Positions 16,886 to 25,646 of a DNA stretch of 64,000 nucleotides are shown piece after piece. Both the position numbers and the translations under genes were made by a program. The stretch lies in contig JAJFHD010000087.1 of assembly GCA_021775805.1 (NCBI GenBank), forward strand, positions 47,155-111,154, written 5' to 3'. Below the pieces are notes generated by a model that was not told the DNA's origin, did no database searches, and saw nothing but the letters and a program-made list of their open reading frames with translations. How positions within the stretch are numbered: the stretch's first letter is position 1; each line of letters begins with the position of its first letter. Source of the stretch: Alphaproteobacteria bacterium. GTDB lineage: Bacteria; Pseudomonadota; Alphaproteobacteria; Rhizobiales; JAJFHC01.

Positions 16886-17695
16886 CTAGGATCCTTCGAT
16901 CAGAATGGTCATCGGGAAGCTCTGAACTTCATGGATGACCTGCCGTAATGTGTCAGCCGCGTGGGCAACCATTCGACGGCCCATCTCAGCGGTGGCGATC
17001 GTCGCGTCGCCGGTGGTTCCGGACGGATTCAGATCCTGGGCTGACCAGGCGAAACTGGCACGTGGGCCTTCAGGACCCAGGTGATTGTTGTCGCGAGCCA
17101 TAACCTGTCCGATCGAGCCGAAGGCCGACACCTTGTCCTGTCGGACAAGGTCGGGGGCGAGATGCAGCATCATCGAGGTTTCAACCGCACCGCCGTGGAG
17201 CCCGTGACGCAATTCGTCGTCTGCAACAATGCCTTCGGGCAGACCGAAGCGGAATGAATGGGCCTTGGCGACAAACATCTTGAATTCTTGGCGTAGCTTC
17301 AGGGCGGCGATATCTATGACCTGGGTTTGTCCGCCGTGTGAATTGAAGATCAGCAATTTGCGGATGCCGGTCCGCCGGACGCAAGTGCCCAGTTGAAAAA
17401 TCACCTCAGTCACGGTGTCGGCGCTGAGGGAGAGCGTTCCGGGAAAGTCGGTGTGTTCCAGGCTGTCGCCGACCCCTTGGAGCGGCAAGACGATAACCGA
17501 ACCTTGTGTTTCGAAGGATTGTGAAAGTGCCGCATCGAGAATGCCCTGGCAGATCACAGCGTCTGTCGACAACGGCAGGTGAGGGCCGTGCTGTTCGGTT
17601 GCTGCCATAGGCAGCAGCGCCATCGAAGTTTCCGGATCGATCATCCGGAAATCTTCTGTCGTCATATCCTGCCACTGATGCACTGCGGGGTTCAT
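16886..17695 (-). CDS. Creatininase-family metal amidohydrolase
   Basis: 269 residues from ATG 17695 (MNPAVHQWQDMTTEDF). The creatininase-fold metal ligands are visible: ATEQHGPHLPLSTDA near 33-47, FNSHGGQTQ near 120 and LHGGAVETSM near 170. The family hydrolyses cyclic or formyl amides: creatinine, the formylaminopyrimidine of archaeal riboflavin/F420 synthesis (ArfB), mycofactocin precursor (MftE). Proximity to GTP cyclohydrolase II makes a formamidopyrimidine-type substrate worth considering (inference). The frame is open to 17815, but the extra N-terminus is poorly structured. Convergent with ribA. Confidence 0.85.
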   Translation of the reverse strand: MNPAVHQWQDMTTEDFRMIDPETSMALLPMAATEQHGPHLPLSTDAVICQGILDAALSQSFETQGSVIVLPLQGVGDSLEHTDFPGTLSLSADTVTEVIFQLGTCVRRTGIRKLLIFNSHGGQTQVIDIAALKLRQEFKMFVAKAHSFRFGLPEGIVADDELRHGLHGGAVETSMMLHLAPDLVRQDKVSAFGSIGQVMARDNNHLGPEGPRASFAWSAQDLNPSGTTGDATIATAEMGRRMVAHAADTLRQVIHEVQSFPMTILIEGS

Positions 17696-17913
17696 GGCAT
17701 GCACAAGACGGCCTTGTGATCCGGTCGTCAAGACCGGGAAACAGATCCGGTGACAATTATCCGCCGACCGCCGGGCCACAGAAGATGCTTTTCGAACGAT
17801 GCAGGTTGCCGCCATGCCTTATTAAGCCCGAAAACGGCGGCTAATCTTGGATCCGATTTGAAGTGACCCAGATGAAATGGCGTCACAACGGTGCCCGCTC
17901 CAGGAGAGAATTG

Positions 17914-18507
17914 ATGAAGTGGTTCTTCCCGACAATAGCCGGTCTCATGATTGCCGGCGGGATTGGCGCCGGTGAAGTTGAGGCCGAGCCACGCAAATTC
18001 GAACTTGATCCCGATCATGTGACGATTGCGTTTCTGGTTCATCACATAGGATTTGCCAAAACGCTCGGTGTGTTCCGCAAGGCCTCGGGAACCGTCGTCT
18101 TCGATGCTGACGGGCCTGTGCTTAAGAGTGCGGATGTGTCTGTCCAGACGGCAAGCGTCGATACGGGACACCGAGCGCGGGACAAGCATTTGCGCAGCGC
18201 CGACTTCCTGGCGTCCCGTAAACACCCGACCATGCGCTTTGTCCTTACCGGCTCGGAGAAAAGGAACGGGAGGAAGGGCATCATTACCGGCAACCTGACG
18301 TTACGTGGTCAGACCCGTCCGGTGGCGTTGACTGTCACCCTTAACAAGGCGGGCGCCTATCCGTTCGGCGACAAACATGACGTGGTGGGGATTTCGGCAC
18401 GCGGTACCATCCGGCGAAGCAAATGGGGGATGACCTACGCGGTCAAGAACGGTCTTGTCGGGGACAAAGTCGAGATCATCATCGAAGCAGAACTCATGCA
18501 TCGGTAA
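17914..18507 (+). CDS. YceI-family periplasmic lipid-binding protein
   Basis: 197 residues; ATG 17914 is preceded by CAGGAGAGAATTG. An N-terminal signal peptide (FFPTIAGLMIAGGIGAG, cleavage probably near EVEAEP) is followed by the YceI lipocalin-like domain: FELDPDHVTIAFLVHHIGFA at the start, VSVQTASVDTG, HLRSADFLASRKHPTMRF and GNLTLRGQTRPVALTVTL. YceI proteins bind isoprenoid chains such as polyprenyl quinones in the periplasm. It ends 3 nt before the convergent glycosylphosphotransferase. Confidence 0.9.
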   Translation: MKWFFPTIAGLMIAGGIGAGEVEAEPRKFELDPDHVTIAFLVHHIGFAKTLGVFRKASGTVVFDADGPVLKSADVSVQTASVDTGHRARDKHLRSADFLASRKHPTMRFVLTGSEKRNGRKGIITGNLTLRGQTRPVALTVTLNKAGAYPFGDKHDVVGISARGTIRRSKWGMTYAVKNGLVGDKVEIIIEAELMHR

Positions 18508-18510
18508 TGA

Positions 18511-19968
18511 CTACACGGCATTCCTGCGTGCTTTTCTCGACAAGACGGTCATTACCAGAATGTAGATGTCGAAGCCGATCGACCAGTTGTCGATATAGTG
18601 CAAGTCGTGTGCGACACGGGCGGCCATCTTGCCGGCGGTGTCGGTTTCTCCCCGCAGACCGTTGATCTGCGCCCATCCGGTTATTCCCGGCTTCACATTG
18701 TGCCGTCTGGCGTAAGACGCGACACGGGTGGTGAAATCCCGGTTATGGGCAAGTGCGTGAGGTCTTGGGCCCACCAGGGACATGTCTCCCTTGAGCACAT
18801 TGACCAATTGAGGCAGTTCGTCGAAATTCCAGCGCCGCAATACCCGGCCAACACGCGTGACCCTTGGGTCACCGGCCGTGGCCTGTTGAACGGTGTCACC
18901 GTCGTCCAGGCAGGTCATTGTCCGGAATTTCAGAATTGCAAATTCTTTTTCGTTGAACCCGTGTCTGCGCTGCAGGAACAACACCGGTCTGCCATTTTCC
19001 AGGTAAGTGAGGGCGGCGGCAAGAAGCAGAACCGGCAAGAGCATGATCAGTGCCATGCTTGCGATCACAACATCGAACAGGCGTTTTGCCAGAATTTCAG
19101 CACGGGTAAGAGGCGCGCGTGCCAATCGCAGTCCCGCCGATGTTCCGATCCGCGAAATCTGGAGATCGGCGAATTTGTCGAAATGGGCCTCAGGGCTGAG
19201 ATGAATCGACGCCGGTATGGACAGGAAGGTTCGCGTGCATCTTTCGATCAGGATCTTGGACGACCATGGTGCTACAACAAAAATGTCGTCGATCTCAATC
19301 TTCCGGGCATAGGCGGCTGCCTGCTTCATGTTGTCGTCGACGGCATCCGGATCGCTTTCGATCAGGCTTTCAAAGTTTTGCGGCAGGTGCCACTCGCCGA
19401 CGATTGTCAATCCGTGGCCTGCGGGCCGGTAACGCCGAAGGAATTCGTCGACCCGGTCGCGCGTACCACAAAGAAAAACTCTCTTTGCCGCAAACCAGCC
19501 CTTCTTATACCCCCGCTGTACCATTGCGCCCAGGCCAACGCGAACGGCAATCAAGGCGATGGCGCCGGTCACATAGAACGCAACGATGGTGCCCCGCGAA
19601 TGAATGTCAGTGGCTTTGGTCAGAAAACCGACCACAAGCAGGCACATGAAGGCGATATTCCACATCACCAAAATTTTGCGGATTCGGTTCTTTTCGACAT
19701 CGATCTGGTCAATGGCGTAGCGTTTGTCGTAATACCTGAGCGACACAAAACAAATGGCGACAACCAGGCTTGCAAACACATAGTTTTCGATATGGCCAAC
19801 CTGACCGTACACAGCCAGATGGTAGGTGGCACCGGTGGCAACGGCGGATGCAACAATGATCGAAAAATCAAGTACAAACGCAATCACCCCAAACCAGGGG
19901 GCGATATGTCCCGTGTACGCGGTTGACTGTGCGATCCGATGACGCCGTGTGTCGGTAATATTGCTCAT
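18511..19968 (-). CDS. Undecaprenyl-phosphate sugar phosphotransferase (WcaJ/ExoY type)
   Basis: 485 residues from ATG 19968 (MSNITDTRRH). An N-terminal membrane domain with four to five helices is followed by a CoA-binding-like domain (VFLCGTRDRVDEFLRR) and a C-terminal polyprenyl-phosphate hexose-1-phosphate transferase domain: KRLFDVVIASMALIM, PVLFLQRRHGFNEKEFAILK, FDELPQLVNVLKGDMSLVGP and KPGITGWAQINGLRG. This enzyme attaches the first sugar phosphate to undecaprenyl phosphate to begin exopolysaccharide synthesis at the inner membrane. It is followed upstream on the same strand by a WecG/TagA transferase. A GTG at 19980 is the alternative start. Confidence 0.9.
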   Translation of the reverse strand: MSNITDTRRHRIAQSTAYTGHIAPWFGVIAFVLDFSIIVASAVATGATYHLAVYGQVGHIENYVFASLVVAICFVSLRYYDKRYAIDQIDVEKNRIRKILVMWNIAFMCLLVVGFLTKATDIHSRGTIVAFYVTGAIALIAVRVGLGAMVQRGYKKGWFAAKRVFLCGTRDRVDEFLRRYRPAGHGLTIVGEWHLPQNFESLIESDPDAVDDNMKQAAAYARKIEIDDIFVVAPWSSKILIERCTRTFLSIPASIHLSPEAHFDKFADLQISRIGTSAGLRLARAPLTRAEILAKRLFDVVIASMALIMLLPVLLLAAALTYLENGRPVLFLQRRHGFNEKEFAILKFRTMTCLDDGDTVQQATAGDPRVTRVGRVLRRWNFDELPQLVNVLKGDMSLVGPRPHALAHNRDFTTRVASYARRHNVKPGITGWAQINGLRGETDTAGKMAARVAHDLHYIDNWSIGFDIYILVMTVLSRKARRNAV

Positions 19969-20020
19969 GGCCGGAAACACTCAAGATTCGTGCCAGTCTG
20001 ATGCAGCCGAACGAGGGGTT

Positions 20021-20803
20021 CTAATTTTGGTTACGAAAACCCTGGCGGAGCAGGTCCGAGGCAACGAGAAACACAAACCGCGGGATGGCGTGAAGGTATC
20101 GACCGGCAAGCCGGCGCGGTTCCTGCAAAACTCTAAAGGCCCATTCGAGGCCGATCTTGCGGACCAGAGCCGGCGCCTGAGCAACCCGGCCGGTATGAAT
20201 GTCGAATGCCGCGCCAACGCCCATGCACACGCAGCCATCCAGACGAGGGGCGATCCTGGCCATCCACAAATCCTGTTTGGGGGAGCCCAGGCCGACCCAG
20301 ACGATGTCTGCTTCAGCAGCGTTTATGCGATCCACGGTTGCGGCGGTTTCAGCCTCGGACGGGGGACGGAACGGCGGACATTCGGTGCCGGCAACGATGA
20401 GACCGGGAAATCGCTGTTGCATCTCATTGGCCAGTTCATCTGCGACACCGGGCGCACCGCCCAGAAAGTAGTGCCGCCAGCCATGTTCAATGCCTGATTT
20501 GCACAGTACCGGCAGGGACTCGATGCCGCGAACCTGCTGGATTTCAGCGATGCCGAGGACACGACCCAGAAGTGCCAGTGGCTTGCCGTCCGCGACGACA
20601 AGAAAGGCTGCCTGATGGGCTGACATCAGTTCCTCGTCGTCTTGTGCCGCGACCACACCATGGACGTCGCGAAAGCAAATGAAGCGTCCCGGTGACCTGC
20701 GATTTCGGGCCGCCAGGAGTCCCCGCACCTGGTTCACCAGCTCCGACATGTCGAGGCATGCGACCGGAATTCCCAGTATGAGCAAGCGTTGGATCTTTTT
20801 CAT
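20021..20803 (-). CDS. WecG/TagA/CpsF-family glycosyltransferase
   Basis: 260 residues from ATG 20803 (MKKIQRLLILGIPVACLDM), the usual beginning for this family; the frame is open to 20911. Family motifs are ADGKPLALLGR near 90, HYFLGGAPGVADELA near 132 and ADIVWVGLGSPKQDLWM near 180. Members add N-acetylmannosamine or a related sugar to a lipid-linked acceptor, probably the second sugar of the repeat unit initiated by the neighbouring phosphotransferase. It lies 52 nt upstream of that gene on the same strand. Confidence 0.87.
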   Translation of the reverse strand: MKKIQRLLILGIPVACLDMSELVNQVRGLLAARNRRSPGRFICFRDVHGVVAAQDDEELMSAHQAAFLVVADGKPLALLGRVLGIAEIQQVRGIESLPVLCKSGIEHGWRHYFLGGAPGVADELANEMQQRFPGLIVAGTECPPFRPPSEAETAATVDRINAAEADIVWVGLGSPKQDLWMARIAPRLDGCVCMGVGAAFDIHTGRVAQAPALVRKIGLEWAFRVLQEPRRLAGRYLHAIPRFVFLVASDLLRQGFRNQN

Positions 20804-20885
20804 GGCTACGGTTTTCGAGAATGCATCTGTGAACGATCGAAACGCAATCGCCCCGGTGTCGCCGGACATCCGGTGAAGCTGATTG

Positions 20886-20911
20886 TTCAACGATCGGCAT
20901 GGATCGTTCAA
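20886..20911. promoter_or_regulatory. Inverted repeat in the divergent exopolysaccharide promoter region
   Basis: TTCAACGATC (20886-20895) and GATCGTTCAA (20902-20911) form an inverted repeat with one mismatch and a 6-nt spacer. A related half site GAACGATC is at 20831-20838, and the exact GATCGTTCAA recurs at 25630-25639 beside the next minus-strand glycosyltransferase gene. The site lies in the 313-nt gap between wecG-like and wzc-like genes, which otherwise shows no gene. It could be an operator for the locus; no known regulator is assigned. Confidence 0.35.
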
Positions 20912-21116
20912 TCAACACCGTTCGTTAGGGTTACCGGCCGACGCCTGCAGCAGACCCGCCAATTTGCGCCCAACACGGCACAGTTCTGGTCCCAACCTTG
21001 CATCTTGCCACCATGGCCGGCGTCCGTGTTTGGAGCGTTTCGGTTGAATTTGTGCCATCGAGAGGCGAAATGCCGGCAATGTGCCGGGCGCTCCCGGAGG
21101 GTGGATTGAGGTAAGA

Positions 21117-23315
21117 ATGTATCAGTTTGAGAATCCCAATATGGACAGAGCATCACGGGTTGTTTCAGTTTCGAACACCTCGTCGCAAAATGGCACACCA
21201 ATTGTTGATGTTGCCGCCATCGTCGGGTTGCTGTGGCGCCGAAAGGTGCCAATCATTCTGTGTGCATTAATTGCAATCGTGCTGGCGATGGCGGCACTTA
21301 CGGTTGTGCCCCGGAAGTTCACGGCGTCGACCCGCATCCTGATACCGCCGATCGGCCTCAACGTGACCGAGAAAGAAGTCACACCCCGTGCGCAATCCGA
21401 CGGCGCAAGCGTCACCCAGGTGGAAAGCCAGATGCGGGTGATGGTTTCAGATCACGTGTTGCGTCAGGTTGTGATTGCCGAGAATCTTGCTGCAGACACG
21501 GAGTTCGGCACCAAGGTTGGCGGCCTGCTTGACCTGCCGAGATCGCTATTGCGTGGTCTCGTTGGCGGCACCAGAAGTACTGGTGAATCGAACGAGGCCA
21601 GAGCCCTCAGGCTTTTTCGCAAATCGGTTCAGGCCAAACGCGTGAAGAACAGCTATGTGGTGGACCTTCACGTGTCGACGCTGGATGCGGGAAAGTCGGC
21701 CCGGCTGGCCAACGCAATAGCTCAGACATATGTAACGTCGGAAGTAACGGTCAATGCCGGCACTGCAAAGCGGGTGTCCGGGGCGTTGTCCGTGCGGGCT
21801 GAAGAGCTCAACCGTCGATTGCATGACGCCGAAAAGAAGGTAGAGCGCTACAAGATCGAAAACAATATTGTCGATGTCGGCGTGGGCAAGGATGGCCGCC
21901 TCCTGTCCGAAGACCGGCTTACCCAGATGACAGAGCAGATATCACTTGCCCAGGCGAGAGTCTCGCAGGCAGCTGCAAAAGCAGCGCAGATTGAACGCCT
22001 GAGAGTGGAGGGTCTTGATGCCGGTGTGTTGCCGGAAGCCGTCCAGTCGGCGGCCATCGCGCAACTGCGGACACGTTTTGCCAACGCTCACCAGACTGTG
22101 GCTGTCCTTGAACAGGCACTTGGCGAGCGTCATCCCAGGCTGGTGGCGGCGCGTGCCCAAGTAGCGGATGTCCAGCGTTCGATAAATGCTGAACTGAGGC
22201 GGATCGGATCATCCATCCGGGGCGAACTGGAACGCGGCAAATCCGATGTCGCCGACCTTGCCAGAAAACTCAAAACCCTTGAACGCAGTACGCAGACCAC
22301 CAAGCAAAGTCTCGTCGGCCTGCGAAACCTGGAACGCGATGCCAATGCAAGCAGAGTTGTGTATGAGGCGTTTCTGGTGCGCGCGCGGGAAACCGGTGAA
22401 CAACATGGGCTCGACACATCCGGAGCGCGGGTAATCTCCGAGGCCGTTCCACCAATAAAATACGCCGGTCCGAGGACGCTCCTGCTGTTGTTGGTTGCTG
22501 GTTTTTTGGGCGCCGGGCTCGGCTCAGTCGGGGTAGTTGCGCGGGAGCGGTTTGCGACGCCGGTTCAGTCAATCGAGGGCATCGGTGCCTTGACCGGACT
22601 CCCGGTGCTTGGCGTTGTTCCGGGCTTGGAGCTCGCGGATGATGCGCAGGTTGAACCGCTTTCAAATGGTGCCGGGTTGCTGAATACGCGTGGGTTGCCG
22701 GCGGTTGTTCTGCAACGGCCGGACTCGGCGGCGTCTCTTTCGTTCCGGAGGCTTGACCGTTCATTGCGCAGTCTCGGAACGGTTGGTTCAGGGCGGCTTG
22801 TGGTTGTAACCGCGCCCGCGGACGGTCACGGCAAGTCGACGGTAGCTCTCAACATCGCTCTTGCCGCCAACGAGTCGGGTGCGCAGGTTCTGCTGGCAGA
22901 CGGCGACACTGTAAATCAATGCCTTTCCCAGGCTTCCGGCCTGGCTGCGGACGTGACGGTTCGACCGGCGCCGGTGAGCGGAAACATCCCGCTAACGCCG
23001 ATATTCACAGGGCTTGAAAACAATCTGAAGTTTGTCTCGGTCGCGGCATTGTCGTCGGTATCGTCAGGCAGCAATGCAGCGGTTCCCCTGTCACGGGTGC
23101 TGCCCGAACTGTCAAAGGGCTTCGACATGGTTGTGGTTGATGCCTGCACGCTTTCATCTGGCCAGGATCTGGCAGGATTATTGTCTGTCTCCGACGACGT
23201 GATTGCTGTCATTCGCCGGGACAAATCGAAGACCCGGCAGCTTGAACAGGCAATGGCACTGCTGCACCCGTTTTCGATGCGGGTACGCGGATCCATAATC
23301 ATTGACGATATGTGA
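21117..23315 (+). CDS. Wzz/GumC-type chain-length protein with BY-kinase-like domain
   Basis: 732 residues; ATG 21117 follows GAGGTAAGA. The Wzz domain begins with a cytoplasmic segment and TM1 (VPIILCALIAIVLAMAALTV), a long periplasmic coiled-coil-rich region (about 230-440) with the GNVR-like end, and TM2 (TLLLLLVAGFLGAGLGSVGV). The cytoplasmic domain carries a Walker A (TAPADGHGKSTVALNIA) and a Walker B (DMVVVDACTL). No C-terminal tyrosine cluster is present; the protein ends DSIIIDDM-like after VRG, so autophosphorylation of the classic kind is doubtful. It controls polymer length and export at the inner membrane. Confidence 0.87.
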   Translation: MYQFENPNMDRASRVVSVSNTSSQNGTPIVDVAAIVGLLWRRKVPIILCALIAIVLAMAALTVVPRKFTASTRILIPPIGLNVTEKEVTPRAQSDGASVTQVESQMRVMVSDHVLRQVVIAENLAADTEFGTKVGGLLDLPRSLLRGLVGGTRSTGESNEARALRLFRKSVQAKRVKNSYVVDLHVSTLDAGKSARLANAIAQTYVTSEVTVNAGTAKRVSGALSVRAEELNRRLHDAEKKVERYKIENNIVDVGVGKDGRLLSEDRLTQMTEQISLAQARVSQAAAKAAQIERLRVEGLDAGVLPEAVQSAAIAQLRTRFANAHQTVAVLEQALGERHPRLVAARAQVADVQRSINAELRRIGSSIRGELERGKSDVADLARKLKTLERSTQTTKQSLVGLRNLERDANASRVVYEAFLVRARETGEQHGLDTSGARVISEAVPPIKYAGPRTLLLLLVAGFLGAGLGSVGVVARERFATPVQSIEGIGALTGLPVLGVVPGLELADDAQVEPLSNGAGLLNTRGLPAVVLQRPDSAASLSFRRLDRSLRSLGTVGSGRLVVVTAPADGHGKSTVALNIALAANESGAQVLLADGDTVNQCLSQASGLAADVTVRPAPVSGNIPLTPIFTGLENNLKFVSVAALSSVSSGSNAAVPLSRVLPELSKGFDMVVVDACTLSSGQDLAGLLSVSDDVIAVIRRDKSKTRQLEQAMALLHPFSMRVRGSIIIDDM

Positions 23316-23321
23316 TCTTGT

Positions 23322-24476
23322 ATGAACACTAATGTTGCGACAGATAGCGTGGGCAGTCGCGGCTCCCCACCACGGATGCGAACCGATCGACAATTGAGTG
23401 TCGTTATTCTCATCATCGCCTTTGCGGTCGTTTGCATCTGGATATCGTCTCGAGACGCCAGCGCACGGTATGTAATATATCTGCTGCCAGTGTTGATCGT
23501 ATTGTCCGCAGGCCTGATCAACCGTGGTCGAATGGCCTTTGACCGCAACAGTTTCCTTGCGCTTCTTTTGTTCTTGACCGTTGCGGTTGTGTCTATGTTG
23601 TCCAGTGCGCAGTTCGACGGTTTTGCAATCCGTGACGTTGTTACCATCTCATGTTACTTGCTGATGTTCACAGTGTGTTTTAGCGGACACAGGCAGATGG
23701 CGGACGTTTCCTTCGCCATTCTCGTGGCAGGTTTGGCTTTGGTTGCCGCCTCTCAAGGCATAAACACGGAGTGGGCGGCGTTACAATCCGTCGGTGTTCT
23801 GGAAAGTACACTTGCCTTTCCTCTCGGTGTTATTGTGCTGTTCTACTTCCATGAAAGAAAGTGGTGGCGGTTTCTGCTGGCCTGCTTTGTTCTCTTCCTG
23901 ACCTTCAAACGCATTACGCTGTTGGGCGTATGTGCCATAGCCGCGCTGGAGTTTGCATCCCTGGTCGTGTTTAGGCGTCCATTCAGTCGAAGGGTCGCAA
24001 TATTTGCAGTCATTTCGGTTTCTGTATGCGCGTTATTTCTCACAGAAATATTTGAATTCGTGTCCGAGCTCATCGCGGACGAAAACTCAAGCGCTGCGGC
24101 GCTGTCCCTGGGTCGAACCGAATTTGCAACGGCAATGTGGGATTCTATCGATCGTGCAGCTATCGAGCGCGAGCTGTTTGGTTTTGGTCCGGGCAGTTCA
24201 GTACGGTTCCTCTCCGATCTGGGCGATGTCGCCAATCCACACAACGACTGGCTCAAGGTTCTCTTTGACTACGGATTCCTCGGGTTTGCCGGTTTCCACG
24301 TGATACTTGGACTTATCCATCCCGACACGCCCTTGGGAAACAAACTCTATGTCTTTACCGCGATCCTGATGGTGACAGACAATGTGTTGATTTACATACA
24401 TTATTTTGCGTTCGTATTTCTGGTGTGCCGGATTGACCAAACGCGCAAACAGAAAGGCGGTTCCCATGTCCTATGA
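23322..24476 (+). CDS. O-antigen ligase/Wzy-type polysaccharide polymerase
   Basis: 384 residues, about ten hydrophobic segments. The periplasmic-loop signature of the Wzy_C family is seen as GFGPGSSVRFLSD followed by PHNDWLKVLFDYGFLG near residues 305-325. The family polymerises or ligates lipid-linked repeat units. It is only 6 nt after the chain-length gene and overlaps the next gene by 11 nt, so polymerase, chain-length regulator and the following membrane protein are co-transcribed. Local composition is more AT-rich than the surrounding genes, as often for polysaccharide loci. Confidence 0.75.
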   Translation: MNTNVATDSVGSRGSPPRMRTDRQLSVVILIIAFAVVCIWISSRDASARYVIYLLPVLIVLSAGLINRGRMAFDRNSFLALLLFLTVAVVSMLSSAQFDGFAIRDVVTISCYLLMFTVCFSGHRQMADVSFAILVAGLALVAASQGINTEWAALQSVGVLESTLAFPLGVIVLFYFHERKWWRFLLACFVLFLTFKRITLLGVCAIAALEFASLVVFRRPFSRRVAIFAVISVSVCALFLTEIFEFVSELIADENSSAAALSLGRTEFATAMWDSIDRAAIERELFGFGPGSSVRFLSDLGDVANPHNDWLKVLFDYGFLGFAGFHVILGLIHPDTPLGNKLYVFTAILMVTDNVLIYIHYFAFVFLVCRIDQTRKQKGGSHVL

Positions 24477-25320
24477 AACCTTGAAGAAGCTTGGTGTCGG
24501 CGTAGGCATCCTGGCTTTTGCAGCAGCCGTTGTTCACGGCATCCTGTGGTGGTCAATGAAAGCACAATACGTAATGTTCATTGAAGCGACCTTTTCACCC
24601 GATGGCAGCATCAATCACCCAGAGATTGCCCTGGCTTGGTGCTTTACGGCGTTGAGTGTTGTCGGCGCCGTGGGGCTTTATGTGGGAATGCGAAACATTG
24701 ATGTGTTCAACATTCCCAAAGTCTGGAGCGGTTGGGATCTAGCTTTTGTCGGCTGGATGTGCTTCTGCGCACTTGCGCCTTTGGCACTCGGCATAAAGAT
24801 ACGTCTCAACGAAGACGGTTTTCTCGAGTGGGTGACATTCTGGGCGGCGGGTGTAGCGACGCTGATTGTCGCTTTCGTGGCAATTCGGGCCCGATCAATA
24901 ATACTGGCTGTTGTTGCGGCCGCATTGTGCTTTTTTGCCGGTGAAGAGATCAGCTGGGGGCAGAGAGTGTTCGGGTTTGTCACCCCGGAAACCCTGAGTA
25001 GTCTGAACCATCAACAGGAAACCAATCTTCACAATCTGATACGTGTGCTGAGTTTTGGCTACTTGATCTTTTTTACTCTGACCGCCTTTATAGTACTGGA
25101 GATCAAAGGATTTCTCGGTTCCTCGATTGTGTCGAGACTGATACGGCAGGACGAGCGGAGTTTGTTGGAGGATGCGGTGAATTTGCCGTTTTTTGCGGTG
25201 ATGCTGTTGGGAATAGGGTTTGTCGCGGGTTACACCGACGAGTTCGCCGAGGTCCTGTTTGCCTGTAGTGCCTTCGGCGTGTCCGTCAGATTGCTGTTTG
25301 TCGGGTCCTTCAATCGATAA
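24466..25320 (+). CDS. Conserved multi-pass membrane protein of unknown function
   Basis: 284 residues from ATG 24466, preceded by AGAAAGGCGG and overlapping the polymerase gene by 11 nt. About eight hydrophobic segments. A striking polar motif lies between helices: FFAGEEISWGQRVFGF followed by NHQQETNLHN. The paired Glu, the Trp-Gly-Gln-Arg and the E-x-NLHN tail look like a catalytic or binding site facing one membrane side. I recognise this motif from uncharacterised membrane proteins but know no function. Its operon position suggests a role in polymer modification or export (inference). Confidence 0.75.
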   Translation: MSYETLKKLGVGVGILAFAAAVVHGILWWSMKAQYVMFIEATFSPDGSINHPEIALAWCFTALSVVGAVGLYVGMRNIDVFNIPKVWSGWDLAFVGWMCFCALAPLALGIKIRLNEDGFLEWVTFWAAGVATLIVAFVAIRARSIILAVVAAALCFFAGEEISWGQRVFGFVTPETLSSLNHQQETNLHNLIRVLSFGYLIFFTLTAFIVLEIKGFLGSSIVSRLIRQDERSLLEDAVNLPFFAVMLLGIGFVAGYTDEFAEVLFACSAFGVSVRLLFVGSFNR

Positions 25321-25646
25321 CGTCAATCCGATGGCAGCGACCACTGGCGATGGCACAAGTTGATGGTACCCTTAAGGATCCTACCCGTTGCCAGAGAGGG
25401 CCTGTACCAGAAGTTCAACGCTGTTCGGCGGTGAGTCCCAGCAACATCTGATTATTACAGTCCTGTTCGTCAAGGAACCCATTTTCCGAAAGGTTCTCCA
25501 CAGTCACGCCATATGGTTCGGCTGATTGCGCCATAGTACTTCTATCGCCATGTTGCAGCTATGACGACGTGAATGGTTTTGGAGCTTCCGCGTAGTGTCT
25601 GCTTCAATGGTCCTGCTTCAAGGGTGAAAGATCGTTCAAACTGATT
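25321..25646. other. Intergenic interval between convergent polysaccharide genes
   Basis: 326 nt between the unknown membrane gene and the end of the GT4 gene on the other strand. It contains one short minus-strand open frame (listed separately) and one GATCGTTCAA element at 25630-25639. I see no clear terminator hairpin with a T-run. Confidence 0.5.
25415..25534 (-). CDS. Possible 39-residue small protein
   Basis: A minus-strand frame from ATG 25534 to TGA encodes MAQSAEPYGVTVENLSENG then FLDEQDCNNQMLLGLTAEQR. The composition is balanced and acidic, unlike the Arg/Pro-rich shadow frames nearby. Ribosome-site support is weak (only GATAGAAG upstream) and length alone is compatible with chance. 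It may also be a remnant of a larger gene. Confidence 0.2.
   Translation of the reverse strand: MAQSAEPYGVTVENLSENGFLDEQDCNNQMLLGLTAEQR

Noticed and set aside
18598..19926. 442-residue plus-strand frame
   Set aside because: Antisense shadow of the glycosylphosphotransferase, which has clear family motifs in the minus frame.
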